Assembly: GCA_036676175.1 (NCBI GenBank)
Contig: JAKFDL010000115.1
Coordinates: 1 to 18,356 of the forward strand
Length of the DNA: 18,356 bases
Source: Methylotenera_A sp036676175
GTDB taxonomy: Bacteria; Pseudomonadota; Gammaproteobacteria; Burkholderiales; Methylophilaceae
Reading direction: 5' to 3'
The position numbers and the translations under genes were made by a program. This document shows, one piece after another, positions 5,889-13,762 of the stretch. Within the stretch, counting starts at the first letter, position 1. Every line of letters begins with the position of its first letter. The notes under the pieces are model-generated. The model was not told the origin of the DNA, did no database searches, and saw nothing but the letters and a program-made list of their open reading frames with translations.

Positions 5889-6890
5889 TTATTTTGTTAT
5901 TTTAAGCTGATATTTTGCCACAGCACGGTTATGCTCTATCAGTGAGTTGCTAAATACATGACTGCCATCGCCTTTGCCGACAAAATACAACGCCTTGGTT
6001 TTTGCAGGGTGCAATGCTGCTTCAATAGCAGCCAAACCCGGCATGGCGATGGGCGTTGGTGGCAAGCCCGCCCGTGTATAAGTGTTGTAGGCTGTGTCGG
6101 TGATTAAATCTTTGCGACGGATATTTCCGTTATAACTGTCGCCCATGCCATAAATTACCGTTGGGTCAGTTTGCAGGCGCATGCCGATGCGCAAACGGTT
6201 TAAAAATACGCCTGCAATCATTGGGCGCTCACTCGCCTTCCCTGTTTCTTTTTCGATAATCGACGCCATAATTAAGGCTTCATAACTGTTTTTGTAAGGC
6301 AGGTTCGGTGCACGATTCGCCCAAGCCACTTTAAGCTTGGCCTGCATGCTATCGTAAGCGCGTTTTAGCAATACGGTGTCTGCGGTATTACGGTCAAAAT
6401 AGAAAGTATCAGGGAAAAACAGGCCTTCAGCGTGTGGTTCACTATTACCAATCATGTGCATGATTTCAGCATCTGTCAGCCCTTGAATCGTGCTCTTTAC
6501 GGCATCGTTGTTGGCCAGCTTGATGCGCATTTGCTTAAAAGTTTTACCTTCAATAAAAACAATACTGCCTTGTGTCGATTTTCCATGGTTTAGCGACAGC
6601 ATGAGTTGGTAAGGCGACACATTTTTATTAAGTGTGTAGTCACCGGCCTGTAAATAAGACTCTTTGCCGAGCACGCGCGCCAAAATGATAAAGGGCAAAG
6701 CATTAGAAATGACGTGCTGTTGAACTAGCTGGTTAGCAATGCTTGTTAAGCTGCTATTTGGTTGAATGGTGATTTCTTGCGCTTGTGGGCTTAAATTGAG
6801 CGGAGTTTTAGCATAGATATAGAGTAATGCGCCTAAGCCTAGCAATATGATAAAGCCTGTTAACAACGCATATTTAATTAGCCGTAACAT
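5889..6890 (-). CDS. mltG: Endolytic peptidoglycan transglycosylase MltG (YceG family)
   Basis: A 333-residue membrane-anchored lytic transglycosylase. Residues 7-27 form one transmembrane helix with a short cytoplasmic tail. A LysM-like region follows (about 38-100), then the YceG catalytic domain. The catalytic glutamate is E213 in ASIIEKETGKASERP, and the GMRLQTDPTVIYGMG stretch is highly characteristic. The enzyme cuts nascent glycan strands and is thought to set their length. The pabC stop is only two bases upstream of the start, and an AGGG element lies about ten bases before the ATG. Adjacent pabC and mltG are a standard proteobacterial arrangement, and MltG was formerly often mis-annotated as aminodeoxychorismate lyase because of it. 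Confidence 0.95.
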   Translation of the reverse strand: MLRLIKYALLTGFIILLGLGALLYIYAKTPLNLSPQAQEITIQPNSSLTSIANQLVQQHVISNALPFIILARVLGKESYLQAGDYTLNKNVSPYQLMLSLNHGKSTQGSIVFIEGKTFKQMRIKLANNDAVKSTIQGLTDAEIMHMIGNSEPHAEGLFFPDTFYFDRNTADTVLLKRAYDSMQAKLKVAWANRAPNLPYKNSYEALIMASIIEKETGKASERPMIAGVFLNRLRIGMRLQTDPTVIYGMGDSYNGNIRRKDLITDTAYNTYTRAGLPPTPIAMPGLAAIEAALHPAKTKALYFVGKGDGSHVFSNSLIEHNRAVAKYQLKITK

Positions 6891-6892
6891 GT

Positions 6893-7741
6893 TTATAATG
6901 CCCTAAGAGCCGCGCGAATATTGGCCGATAGATCGCCTGTTTTAATACTTTGTTGAGTATCGGTGGCCTGCACTGCTTTTACTTGCCATGCGCCGTAGAG
7001 GCTGTTGCAAATCACCACTTCGTCTGCCTGGTACAACTTTTCTAAATTAAATGTTTCCACTGCGGGTTTTAATGAAAGTGTTGGTGCAAGCTCAATAATA
7101 CGTTGACGCGTAATGCCAGCAACACCGCATTGCTGCAAGTCTGGTGTTATTAATGCATCACCAAAACGCGCAAAAATATTGGCTGCTGTACACTCAATCA
7201 CGTTGTCATGCATATCGAGCATAATGCCTTCAGCGATGTCAGGATTGTGCCACTCCATACGCGCTAATACGTTTTCCAGACGGTTGAGGTGTTTGATACC
7301 TGCTAACTTGGGTTGCGCTGCCAAACGCGTTTCGCACACAGTTAAAGTAACTCCTTCGCTAAACCGGCTTTCTGGGTAATCTGGCATATCGGATTTCAAT
7401 ACAACGCGCATCGGCGCGGTAATGGCGGGCGGCGTATAGCCACGATTACCCTCTCCACGGGTGATGATGATTTTAGCTACTGTCGGATGGTATTCAGTTT
7501 CAGAGTCAGCTAAAAATAGTTGTGATAAATCGCTCATCAACAATTCCGCACTAGGGCAGACAATATTAATTGCAGCGCAATCAGCCACCAGTTTTTGGTA
7601 ATGCTGTGGCCAATGCTGCGGCAATCCACCGACAATCTTAATCGTACGAAACACGCCATCGCCATAAGCAAAGCCACGATCAAACGGCGAGATAGCCTGG
7701 TTAAAACTGCCGTTTACAAGATATAAATGCGTATGCGCCAT
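6893..7741 (-). CDS. pabC: Aminodeoxychorismate lyase (4-amino-4-deoxychorismate lyase)
   Basis: A 282-residue fold-type IV PLP enzyme. It shows the N-terminal FAYGDGVFRTIKI block (residues 24-36), RGEGNRGY (95-102) and the PLP-binding lysine K150 in GIKHLNRLENVLAR, the pattern typical of PabC rather than of branched-chain aminotransferases. It releases pyruvate from aminodeoxychorismate to give p-aminobenzoate for folate synthesis. D-amino-acid aminotransferase is the main alternative, but the gene order fabF-pabC-mltG supports PabC. It begins 59 bases after a strong terminator that ends the fab transcript, so it should be first in its own transcription unit. I did not find a convincing promoter in that spacer, nor a Shine-Dalgarno. 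Confidence 0.93.
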   Translation of the reverse strand: MAHTHLYLVNGSFNQAISPFDRGFAYGDGVFRTIKIVGGLPQHWPQHYQKLVADCAAINIVCPSAELLMSDLSQLFLADSETEYHPTVAKIIITRGEGNRGYTPPAITAPMRVVLKSDMPDYPESRFSEGVTLTVCETRLAAQPKLAGIKHLNRLENVLARMEWHNPDIAEGIMLDMHDNVIECTAANIFARFGDALITPDLQQCGVAGITRQRIIELAPTLSLKPAVETFNLEKLYQADEVVICNSLYGAWQVKAVQATDTQQSIKTGDLSANIRAALRAL

Positions 7742-7800
7742 GAGCTAGCATTAAACCATAGGCCACGCGTTTTAAAAAGCCAGCCGCAATAGTTTTGGTA

Positions 7801-7828
7801 ATAAAAAAGCCTGCGAGAGCAGGCTTAT
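7801..7828 (-). terminator. Rho-independent terminator after fabF
   Basis: On the minus strand an 8-bp stem AAGCCTGC/GCAGGCTT with a four-base loop is followed by TTTTTTATT. It lies about 22 bases past the fabF stop at 7850. It divides the fatty-acid cluster from pabC and the genes beyond. Confidence 0.9.
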
Positions 7829-7849
7829 AAAATAGCGAATGGTGAAAAC

Positions 7850-9085
7850 TTATATCTTTTTAAAGACCAGGCTGCCATTTGTTCCACCAAAGCCAAAGTT
7901 ATTCTTAAGTGCGTAGTTTATTTTTAAGTCACGTGCCGTGTTGGCGCAATAATCCAAATCACACTCCGGGTCTTGGTTGAAAATATTGATTGTTGGTGGA
8001 GAGATTTGATTGTAAATAGATAGCACGGTAAATACCGACTCTAATCCGCCAGCGCCACCTAGTAAGTGGCCAGTCATCGATTTCGTTGAGTTCACTACCA
8101 ATTTATAAGCATGATCACCAAACGTCGCTTTAATAGCGTTAGTTTCGTTGGCGTCACCCAAAGGAGTCGAAGTCCCGTGCGCGTTCATAAACTGTACATC
8201 GCTCGGATTGATGCCCGCATTTTTTAATGCATTGACCATTGAACGACGTGGGCCGTCCATATTCGGTGCCGTCATATGATAGGCATCCGCACTCATACCA
8301 TAACCAGACAGCTCAGCGTAAATACGTGCGCCGCGCGCTTTTGCGTGCTCATATTCTTCTAGCACCAACACGCCTGCGCCCTCGCCTATCACAAAACCGT
8401 CTCGGTCTTTATCCCAGGGGCGGCTAGCAGTTGCTGGGTCGTCATTGCGGTTTGATAATGCGCGTGCAGAAGCAAAACCGCCGACAGATAGCTCGGTAAT
8501 TGCGGCTTCGGCCCCGCCTGCGACCATCACATCGGCATCGCCGTATTCAATCATACGTGCTGCATCGCCAATTGAGTGTGTACCTGTGGTACAAGCGGTG
8601 ACGATTGCCACATTCGGCCCCTTTAAGCCAAACATAATGCTTAAATTGCCAGAAATCATATTAATAATCGTGCCAGGGATGAAAAACGGCGAGATTTTAC
8701 GTGGTCCGCCGTCATCATAATTATCGTTAGTAGACTCAATAAGACCCAAACCGCCAATCCCTGAGCCAATCGAAACGCCAATACGTTCCGCATTTTGCTC
8801 GGTGACTTCTATACCAGAGTCTTTAAATGCCTCAATGCCAGCTGCTAAGCCATACTGAATAAAGGTATCCATGCGGCGCGCATCTTTAGCAGACAAAAAG
8901 TCTTCTACATTAAAGTTTTTTACCTCACCGGCAATTTGACTAGAAAAAGCGCTAGGGTCAAATTTAGTGATGCGGGTAATGCCAGATTGGCCTTTGATGA
9001 GGTTTGCCCAAGCGTTTTGTGTGCCGATACCAACTGGCGACACCACGCCCAAGCCTGTAATTACAACTCTGCGTTTAGCGGTCAT
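7850..9085 (-). CDS. fabF: Beta-ketoacyl-ACP synthase II
   Basis: A 411-residue condensing enzyme that elongates acyl-ACP with malonyl-ACP. The Cys-His-His triad of the KAS I/II family is visible: C165 in VTACTTGTHS, H303 in NAHGTSTPLGD and H340 in SMTGHLLGGAGG, with K335 just before. The C-terminal NNFGFGGTNGSL loop is intact. Length and motifs match FabF; FabB would lack several of these and is usually beside fabA. The start MTAKRRVVITGLG fits the family, although its ribosome binding site is weak. The 65-base spacer from acpP contains a perfect hairpin, which may reduce fabF expression relative to acpP. A terminator follows. Confidence 0.97.
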   Translation of the reverse strand: MTAKRRVVITGLGVVSPVGIGTQNAWANLIKGQSGITRITKFDPSAFSSQIAGEVKNFNVEDFLSAKDARRMDTFIQYGLAAGIEAFKDSGIEVTEQNAERIGVSIGSGIGGLGLIESTNDNYDDGGPRKISPFFIPGTIINMISGNLSIMFGLKGPNVAIVTACTTGTHSIGDAARMIEYGDADVMVAGGAEAAITELSVGGFASARALSNRNDDPATASRPWDKDRDGFVIGEGAGVLVLEEYEHAKARGARIYAELSGYGMSADAYHMTAPNMDGPRRSMVNALKNAGINPSDVQFMNAHGTSTPLGDANETNAIKATFGDHAYKLVVNSTKSMTGHLLGGAGGLESVFTVLSIYNQISPPTINIFNQDPECDLDYCANTARDLKINYALKNNFGFGGTNGSLVFKKI

Positions 9086-9121
9086 TTTATGAGCTATATA
9101 TGTGAACGAGACAATAGAATT

Positions 9122-9141
9122 CAGCCCTCTAGTGAGGGCTG
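9122..9141 (-). other. Perfect hairpin between acpP and fabF, no U-tract
   Basis: CAGCCCTC (9122-9129) and GAGGGCTG (9134-9141) make an 8-bp stem with a four-base loop, ten bases after the acpP stop. Read on the minus strand it is followed by AATTCTATTG rather than a T-run, so full termination is unlikely. It more likely acts as a 3'-end stabiliser or partial attenuator that keeps acpP mRNA in excess of fabF mRNA. Confidence 0.7.
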
Positions 9142-9150
9142 AGGGATGAA

Positions 9151-9387
9151 TTATTTAAGGTTAGTATTGATGTAATCAATGGCTAATTGTACGGTGGTGA
9201 TTTTTTCTGCTTCTTCATCTGGAATCTCGCAGTCAAATTCTTCTTCAAGCGCCATCACCAACTCTACAGTGTCGAGTGAGTCAGCACCTAAATCATCAAC
9301 AAATGATGATGCATTTTTAACATCCGCTTCATTTGCGCCTAGTTGTTCAGCCACAATTTTTTTAACACGTTGTTCGATGTCAGACAT
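9151..9387 (-). CDS. acpP: Acyl carrier protein
   Basis: A 78-residue, highly acidic acyl carrier protein. The phosphopantetheine attachment serine is S37 in the DSLD motif (GADSLDTVELVMALEEEF). The four-helix pattern and length are those of the fatty-acid ACP, and its position between fabG and fabF is canonical. It carries growing acyl chains to FabD, FabH, FabG, FabF and PlsX in the cytoplasm. AAAGGGG seven bases before the ATG is one of the strongest ribosome binding sites in the window, consistent with high expression. It probably has its own promoter in the 126-base spacer after fabG and is followed by a perfect hairpin. Confidence 0.98.
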   Translation of the reverse strand: MSDIEQRVKKIVAEQLGANEADVKNASSFVDDLGADSLDTVELVMALEEEFDCEIPDEEAEKITTVQLAIDYINTNLK

Positions 9388-9432
9388 CTATTTACCCCTT
9401 TAATTAAAAATAGCTCTTTCAGCTAAGTGCGT

Positions 9433-9460
9433 ATTCTAGCAAAACTATGCCCAAATACAA
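9433..9460 (-). promoter_or_regulatory. Candidate sigma70 extended -10 promoter for acpP
   Basis: On the minus strand TTGTAT (9455-9460), a 16-base spacer and TAGAAT (9433-9438), with TGC directly before the -10 giving an extended -10. The predicted start of transcription is near 9426, leaving a leader of about 38 bases to the acpP ATG. The spacer between fabG and acpP is the only one over 100 bases inside this part of the cluster. Confidence 0.55.
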
Positions 9461-9513
9461 AAGTTGTTATAAAAATACTTATAAAAAATCTAAAATGTTT
9501 TAAGCTTCAAATG

Positions 9514-10260
9514 TTAAGCGCAGTACATGCCACCGTTCACATGTATCGTCTCGCCGGTAATATAAGCCGCACTAGGGCTGGCCAGAAAAGCCACAGTTGC
9601 TGCAATTTCATTCGGATTCCCCAGCCTGCCAAGTGGTACATTTTCCAGCATTTTAGTCTTGATCGCCTCTGGCAACTCAGCCGTCATGTCGGTATCAATA
9701 AAGCCTGGCGCCACACAGTTCACTGTAATGTTGCGGCTGCCTACTTCCGCTGCCAGCGACTTTGTAAAACCTGCCATGCCCGCTTTGGCCGCAGCGTAAT
9801 TGGTTTGGCCAGCATTGCCCATATGGCCAACCACGCTAGAAATACTAATAATGCGGCCTGTGCGTGCTTTCATCATTGGGCGTAATACAGCTTGGCTCAT
9901 CCTGTAAACCGAAGTTAAGTTGGTTGAGATGACCGCATCCCAATCTTCAGCTTTCATGCGCATCAACAAAGTATCGCGTGTAATACCAGCGTTATTCACT
10001 AAAATAGTCACTTCGCCAAATTTGCTGGCGATTTCTGCTAAAACTGTTTCAATTTGTGCGACATCATTCACATCTAGCGCAATACCCATACCTGAAATAC
10101 CTGCGGCTTTTAGACTAGCGTTGATATTGTTTGCACCGCCTGTTGAAGTGGCGGTACCGATGACGATTGCGCCTTGCTTACCTAACTCTAGCGCAATGGC
10201 TGCGCCTATACCACGGCTAGCGCCTGTAATTAATGCAACTTGGTTAGTGAGATATGACAT
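9514..10260 (-). CDS. fabG: 3-oxoacyl-ACP reductase
   Basis: A 248-residue short-chain dehydrogenase/reductase. The NADP(H)-binding TGASRGIGAAIA glycine motif is at about residues 12-23, and NNAG is at 89-92. The catalytic tetrad is N114, S142 (SISSVVG), Y155 and K159 (TNYAAAKAG). The C-terminus has the FabG-specific VAPGFIDTDM and ITGETIHVNGGM stretches. It reduces 3-oxoacyl-ACP to 3-hydroxyacyl-ACP. AAAGG eight bases upstream of the ATG supports the start. It follows fabD by 49 bases and precedes acpP by 126 bases. Confidence 0.97.
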   Translation of the reverse strand: MSYLTNQVALITGASRGIGAAIALELGKQGAIVIGTATSTGGANNINASLKAAGISGMGIALDVNDVAQIETVLAEIASKFGEVTILVNNAGITRDTLLMRMKAEDWDAVISTNLTSVYRMSQAVLRPMMKARTGRIISISSVVGHMGNAGQTNYAAAKAGMAGFTKSLAAEVGSRNITVNCVAPGFIDTDMTAELPEAIKTKMLENVPLGRLGNPNEIAATVAFLASPSAAYITGETIHVNGGMYCA

Positions 10261-10309
10261 GAAATAAACCTTTTAAATAATTGATTTAATTGTATTTAAT
10301 ATTCGTTAA

Positions 10310-11239
10310 TTAATTATTAGTTTTTATAAATTCTGAAATCGCTTCGTTACTGGTCAATGCCGCACATGGCAATTCAGCCACGATCCTCTTCGTTAAACCA
10401 GCCAGCACTTTGCCTGGACCACACTCTGCTGCATTTGTGATGCCTTGTGCATAAACTGCTTGTACCGTTTCTACCCAGCGCACAGGCGAATACAACTGGC
10501 GCACTAAGGCGTCTTTTATTTTTTCGCTATCCCTGAATGCGAGTACGTCAGCGTTATGCAACACCGGGATTGCTGGTGCAATGATAGCTACACTTATCAG
10601 GTATTCCGCCAGCTTGTTTGCTGCAGGCCTCATTAATGCACAATGCGAAGGCACGCTCACAGGCAGTGGCAAAGCACGCTTGGCGCCCTTAGCCTTGGCA
10701 ATCTCCATACCCCGTTCCACCGCAGCTTTATTACCCGCTATGACTACTTGGCCAGGTGAGTTCAAGTTGACAGCCTCGCACACTTCGTTTTGTGCCGCTT
10801 CGGCGCACACTGCACGCACTACGTCGTCATCCAACCCTAATATGGCCGCCATGGCGCCAATGCCTTCTGGCACGGCAGATTGCATTACTTCGGCACGATA
10901 TTTTACCAATGGCAACGCATCTGCAAAACTTAACGCATTCGCGGCCACTAATGCCGTATATTCACCCAGGCTGTGACCCGCATGGATATTGGCTTGCAGG
11001 CCACCTTCTTGGATGTAAGCACGATAAGTGGCAATGCCTGCCGTTAGCATCAGTGGTTGCGTGTGCTGCGTTTGATTCAGCAGCTCGTTCGGCTCAGTCG
11101 CCATCGACCAAAAATCAGTTTTTAAGATGTCAGACGCTTCAACAAAGGTTTGTTTGATGATAGGGTTATCACCGAAACCAGTCATCATGCCGACTGATTG
11201 TGAACCTTGACCTGGAAAGAAAAATGCAAATTTACCCAT
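10310..11239 (-). CDS. fabD: Malonyl-CoA:ACP transacylase
   Basis: A 309-residue acyltransferase that moves malonyl groups from CoA to ACP. The catalytic serine is S90 in the nucleophile elbow GHSLGEYTA. The substrate-carboxylate arginine is R115 (VKYRAEVMQ), and the second catalytic residue is H199 (SVPSHC). The N-terminal FPGQGSQ motif (residues 8-14) forms the oxyanion-hole region. Length and motifs match FabD throughout. An AGG element lies about ten bases upstream of the ATG. It is 37 bases downstream of fabH. Confidence 0.97.
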   Translation of the reverse strand: MGKFAFFFPGQGSQSVGMMTGFGDNPIIKQTFVEASDILKTDFWSMATEPNELLNQTQHTQPLMLTAGIATYRAYIQEGGLQANIHAGHSLGEYTALVAANALSFADALPLVKYRAEVMQSAVPEGIGAMAAILGLDDDVVRAVCAEAAQNEVCEAVNLNSPGQVVIAGNKAAVERGMEIAKAKGAKRALPLPVSVPSHCALMRPAANKLAEYLISVAIIAPAIPVLHNADVLAFRDSEKIKDALVRQLYSPVRWVETVQAVYAQGITNAAECGPGKVLAGLTKRIVAELPCAALTSNEAISEFIKTNN

Positions 11240-11276
11240 ATTTTTAGAACCTATTTAATACTTAAAAAGCATTACA

Positions 11277-12230
11277 CTAATATTTGATTAGGGCGCTGCC
11301 CCAGGTAAAGCCGCCACCAAATGCTTCCATCAGGATCACATCACCTTGCTTGATGCGGCCATCGCGCACCGCAACATCCAGCGCCAACGGGATAGATGCA
11401 GCCGAAGTGTTACCATGTTTATCCACGGTGACGACCACTTTATCCATGCTCATATCAAGCTTTTTAGCGGTGGCTTGCAAAATACGAATGTTAGCTTGAT
11501 GCGGCACTAGCCAATCAATGTCGCTTTTTTGCATACCGTTGGCAGCGAGTGTCTCATCGACAATTTGGTCTAGCGTATTCACCGCCATTTTAAATACTGC
11601 ATTGCCTTCCATCGTAATCGTGTCAAAACCCGTTTCACTACGCGGCACATGCAGCATATGTTCATAATTGCCATCAGCGTGCAAGTGCGTTGAAATGATA
11701 CCTTGCTCCAAAGAAGCTTGTAAAATAATAGCGCCTGCGCCATCACCCCAAAGAATACAGTTGCTTCTATCGGTATAATCGACAATACGAGAAAAAGTCT
11801 CCGCACCTAACACCAGTGCACATTTGGCGGCACCTGCCTTAATAAAGTTGTCAGCTGTCGCCAATGCATAGACAAAACCGCTGCACACCGCTTGCACATC
11901 AAATGCTGGGCAACCTGCAATGCCTAACTTGCGTTGTAACATGGTCGCCACGCTGGGGAACACTTTGTCGGGTGTAGTCGTCGCCACGATAATCAAATCA
12001 ATATCGTCTACCGTGATGCCTGCACTGGTAATGGCTTTTTTAGCAGCTTCGTAGGCCAAATCACTGGTGTATTCACCTTCTGCGGCAAGATGGCGCTCGC
12101 GGATGCCAGTCCGTGTAAAAATCCACTCGTCGGTAGTATCCACCATGGTTTCTAAATCTTTATTGGTGAGGATTTTTTCTGGCAAGTAGCTGCCTGTACC
12201 CGCTATTTTTGAGTAAATCTTATTCGACAT
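11277..12230 (-). CDS. fabH: Beta-ketoacyl-ACP synthase III
   Basis: A 317-residue KAS III that starts fatty-acid chains by condensing acetyl-CoA with malonyl-ACP. The Cys-His-Asn triad is clear: C116 in QAVCSGFVYAL, H244 in PHQANIRI and N274 in HGNTSAAS. The N-terminal GTGSYLP and the C-terminal GGGFTWGSALI blocks are also characteristic. The start codon shares one base with the plsX stop (TAATG), and AGAGG sits about seven bases upstream inside plsX, so the two are translationally coupled. The order plsX-fabH-fabD-fabG-acpP-fabF is the standard proteobacterial fab cluster. Confidence 0.97.
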   Translation of the reverse strand: MSNKIYSKIAGTGSYLPEKILTNKDLETMVDTTDEWIFTRTGIRERHLAAEGEYTSDLAYEAAKKAITSAGITVDDIDLIIVATTTPDKVFPSVATMLQRKLGIAGCPAFDVQAVCSGFVYALATADNFIKAGAAKCALVLGAETFSRIVDYTDRSNCILWGDGAGAIILQASLEQGIISTHLHADGNYEHMLHVPRSETGFDTITMEGNAVFKMAVNTLDQIVDETLAANGMQKSDIDWLVPHQANIRILQATAKKLDMSMDKVVVTVDKHGNTSAASIPLALDVAVRDGRIKQGDVILMEAFGGGFTWGSALIKY

Positions 12231-13273
12231 TAAGCAACCTCTTCCAGCACATTTACCGCCACCGGCTGTAAATGCTCAATCTCTAGCTGTTGCGTAATGC
12301 GATTGAGCACGCCACTACGCGCCTCTTCAATCGCTACCTGGATGGCATGCAAAAAGGCGATACGATCTGCCCCTCCGTGACTTTTAACCACAATACCGCG
12401 CAAGCCTAAAAAACTAGCGCCGTTGTAAAGGCGAGGATCTAAACGCTTTTTAAACGCTTTAAGCACCGGCATAGCGCCTAGCGCCATGATTTTAGTCAGC
12501 CAGTTACGTTTAAATTCCTGCGTTAAAAATTTGCCCATCATGTGTGCCAAACCTTCGGTGGTTTTGAGTGAAACATTACCCACAAAGCCATCGCATACCA
12601 CTAAATCCGTGGTGCCTTTGAAAATATCATCGCCCTCTACGTTGCCATAAAAGTTGAGATGGCTGGCACGCAGCAATTCGGCCGCTTGCTTTACCACTTC
12701 ATTGCCTTTAATGTCCTCAGAGCCAATGTTCAGGAGACCTACAGTCGGGTTGGGCTTGTGTTCTACGCAACTTACTAGCATGGCACCCATCACCGCAAAT
12801 TGCAATAAATGCTCGGCAGTGCAATCCGCATTTGCACCAAGATCCAGCATATAGGTATTGCCTTTTTCAGAGGGCAATGCCGAGGCAATCGCTGGTCGAT
12901 CAATGCCCGGTAAAGTTTTTAGCACAAAGCGCGCTGTAGCCATCAAGGCACCAGTATTGCCCGCGCTGACACAGGCGTTAGCCTCGCCAGATTTGACTAG
13001 ATTAATTGAAACACGCATGCTGGAATTTTTTTTATTTTTTAGCGCACTTTGTGGCGATTCATCCATCAACACCACTTCAGTGGCATGATGAATGCGCAAG
13101 CGTGGGCTGGTTGTGGCTCTACGGGCTTTTAGTTCAGCCTTAATTGCATCTTCTAGCCCTACCAAAACGATGTTAAGTTGATTGTCGGCTTTAAGTGCTG
13201 CTAACGCGGCAGGAACGGTGACATGTGGGCCATGATCCCCGCCCATTGCGTCAATTGCGATTGTAATATCCAT
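12230..13273 (-). CDS. plsX: Phosphate acyltransferase PlsX
   Basis: A 347-residue enzyme that converts acyl-ACP to acyl-phosphate, the acyl donor for PlsY in phospholipid synthesis. Family landmarks are the N-terminal IAIDAMGGDHGP (residues 5-16), DESPQSALKNKKNSSM near residue 75, SAGNTGALM near residue 103, LDLGAN near residue 144 and VVCDGFVGNVSLKTTEG near residue 225. The N-terminal block is conserved right up to the start, so the ATG at 13273 is well fixed. There is no Shine-Dalgarno, and a consensus-like promoter immediately upstream predicts a leaderless mRNA. It probably also receives transcripts from rpmF through a GC hairpin. It overlaps fabH by one base. Confidence 0.97.
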   Translation of the reverse strand: MDITIAIDAMGGDHGPHVTVPAALAALKADNQLNIVLVGLEDAIKAELKARRATTSPRLRIHHATEVVLMDESPQSALKNKKNSSMRVSINLVKSGEANACVSAGNTGALMATARFVLKTLPGIDRPAIASALPSEKGNTYMLDLGANADCTAEHLLQFAVMGAMLVSCVEHKPNPTVGLLNIGSEDIKGNEVVKQAAELLRASHLNFYGNVEGDDIFKGTTDLVVCDGFVGNVSLKTTEGLAHMMGKFLTQEFKRNWLTKIMALGAMPVLKAFKKRLDPRLYNGASFLGLRGIVVKSHGGADRIAFLHAIQVAIEEARSGVLNRITQQLEIEHLQPVAVNVLEEVA

Positions 13274-13280
13274 CTGGCTA

Positions 13281-13309
13281 ATTAGATGTTTTTATGCCCT
13301 AAATGTCAA
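13281..13309 (-). promoter_or_regulatory. Near-consensus sigma70 promoter predicting a leaderless plsX mRNA
   Basis: On the minus strand TTGACA (13304-13309, six of six matches to -35), a 17-base spacer, then TCTAAT (13281-13286, five of six matches to -10). Only seven bases separate the -10 from the plsX ATG at 13273, so transcription should begin within a base or two of the start codon. A possible dyad, TGTCA (13304-13308) with TGACA (13334-13338), overlaps the -35 and could be an operator. Confidence 0.75.
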
Positions 13310-13390
13310 TGTGAAACTGATTGCAGTTGCCACTGACATAGACATTAAAAAGCATTTATTCATGAGATATGTGTGTATTTAGACGTGCAA

Positions 13391-13411
13391 ACGCCGCGCG
13401 AGGCGCGGCGT
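13391..13411 (-). other. Perfect GC-rich hairpin between rpmF and plsX, no full U-tract
   Basis: ACGCCGCGC (13391-13399) and GCGCGGCGT (13403-13411) form a 9-bp stem with a three-base loop, about 25 bases past the rpmF stop. Only TTTGC follows on the minus strand, so it is an imperfect intrinsic terminator and may instead stabilise the rpmF mRNA 3' end. Confidence 0.75.
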
Positions 13412-13436
13412 ACATTTAAGCACCAACAAAAATTAA

Positions 13437-13616
13437 TTACTCGCCTTTTGTCGCAACGACTTTGCGGCCACGGTAATAGCCACTTGGGCTAATATGGTGA
13501 CGCAAATGTGTTTCGCCAGTTGTTGGCTCTACTGCCAAAGGCGGGTTGACTAAAAAGTCGTGCGAGCGGTGCATGCCGCGTTTAGAAGGTGACTTTTTGT
13601 TTTGTTGAACTGCCAT
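13437..13616 (-). CDS. rpmF: 50S ribosomal protein L32
   Basis: A 59-residue ribosomal protein L32, recognised from the N-terminal MAVQQNKKSPSKRGMHRSHD pattern and the basic C-terminus with SGYYRGRKVV. This is the cysteine-free form without the zinc ribbon found in some other L32 proteins. I chose the ATG at 13616 because L32 proteins begin MAVQ and GGAG lies seven bases upstream. Reading open to 13664 upstream gives only an unrelated extension. L32 sits in the 50S subunit near the peptidyl-transferase side. Its gene adjoins yceD and plsX across proteobacteria. It has its own likely promoter at 13683-13711. Confidence 0.97.
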   Translation of the reverse strand: MAVQQNKKSPSKRGMHRSHDFLVNPPLAVEPTTGETHLRHHISPSGYYRGRKVVATKGE

Positions 13617-13682
13617 GTAAATACTCCAAAATTTTGCTAAAACGGTGTAGCCGAAAAAAGCCACAACTAAAATTAAGCGCGC

Positions 13683-13711
13683 ATTTTAATAGAATTGCCG
13701 AATAATGTAAA
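13683..13711 (-). promoter_or_regulatory. Sigma70 promoter upstream of rpmF
   Basis: On the minus strand TTTACA (13706-13711, five of six matches), a 17-base spacer and TAAAAT (13683-13688, five of six matches). The predicted transcript start is near 13676, giving a leader of about 60 bases before the rpmF ATG. It lies in the 146-base spacer after the DUF177 gene, which otherwise shows no terminator. Confidence 0.65.
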
Positions 13712-13762
13712 TCAATAACTTAGCAATTATTATTAAAAACTTAAGTAATTATAAAGCCATAC

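Noticed and set aside
10581..11157. Two long plus-strand open frames inside fabD
   Set aside because: They are antisense to fabD, whose catalytic motifs are complete; their composition matches reverse-strand shadows.
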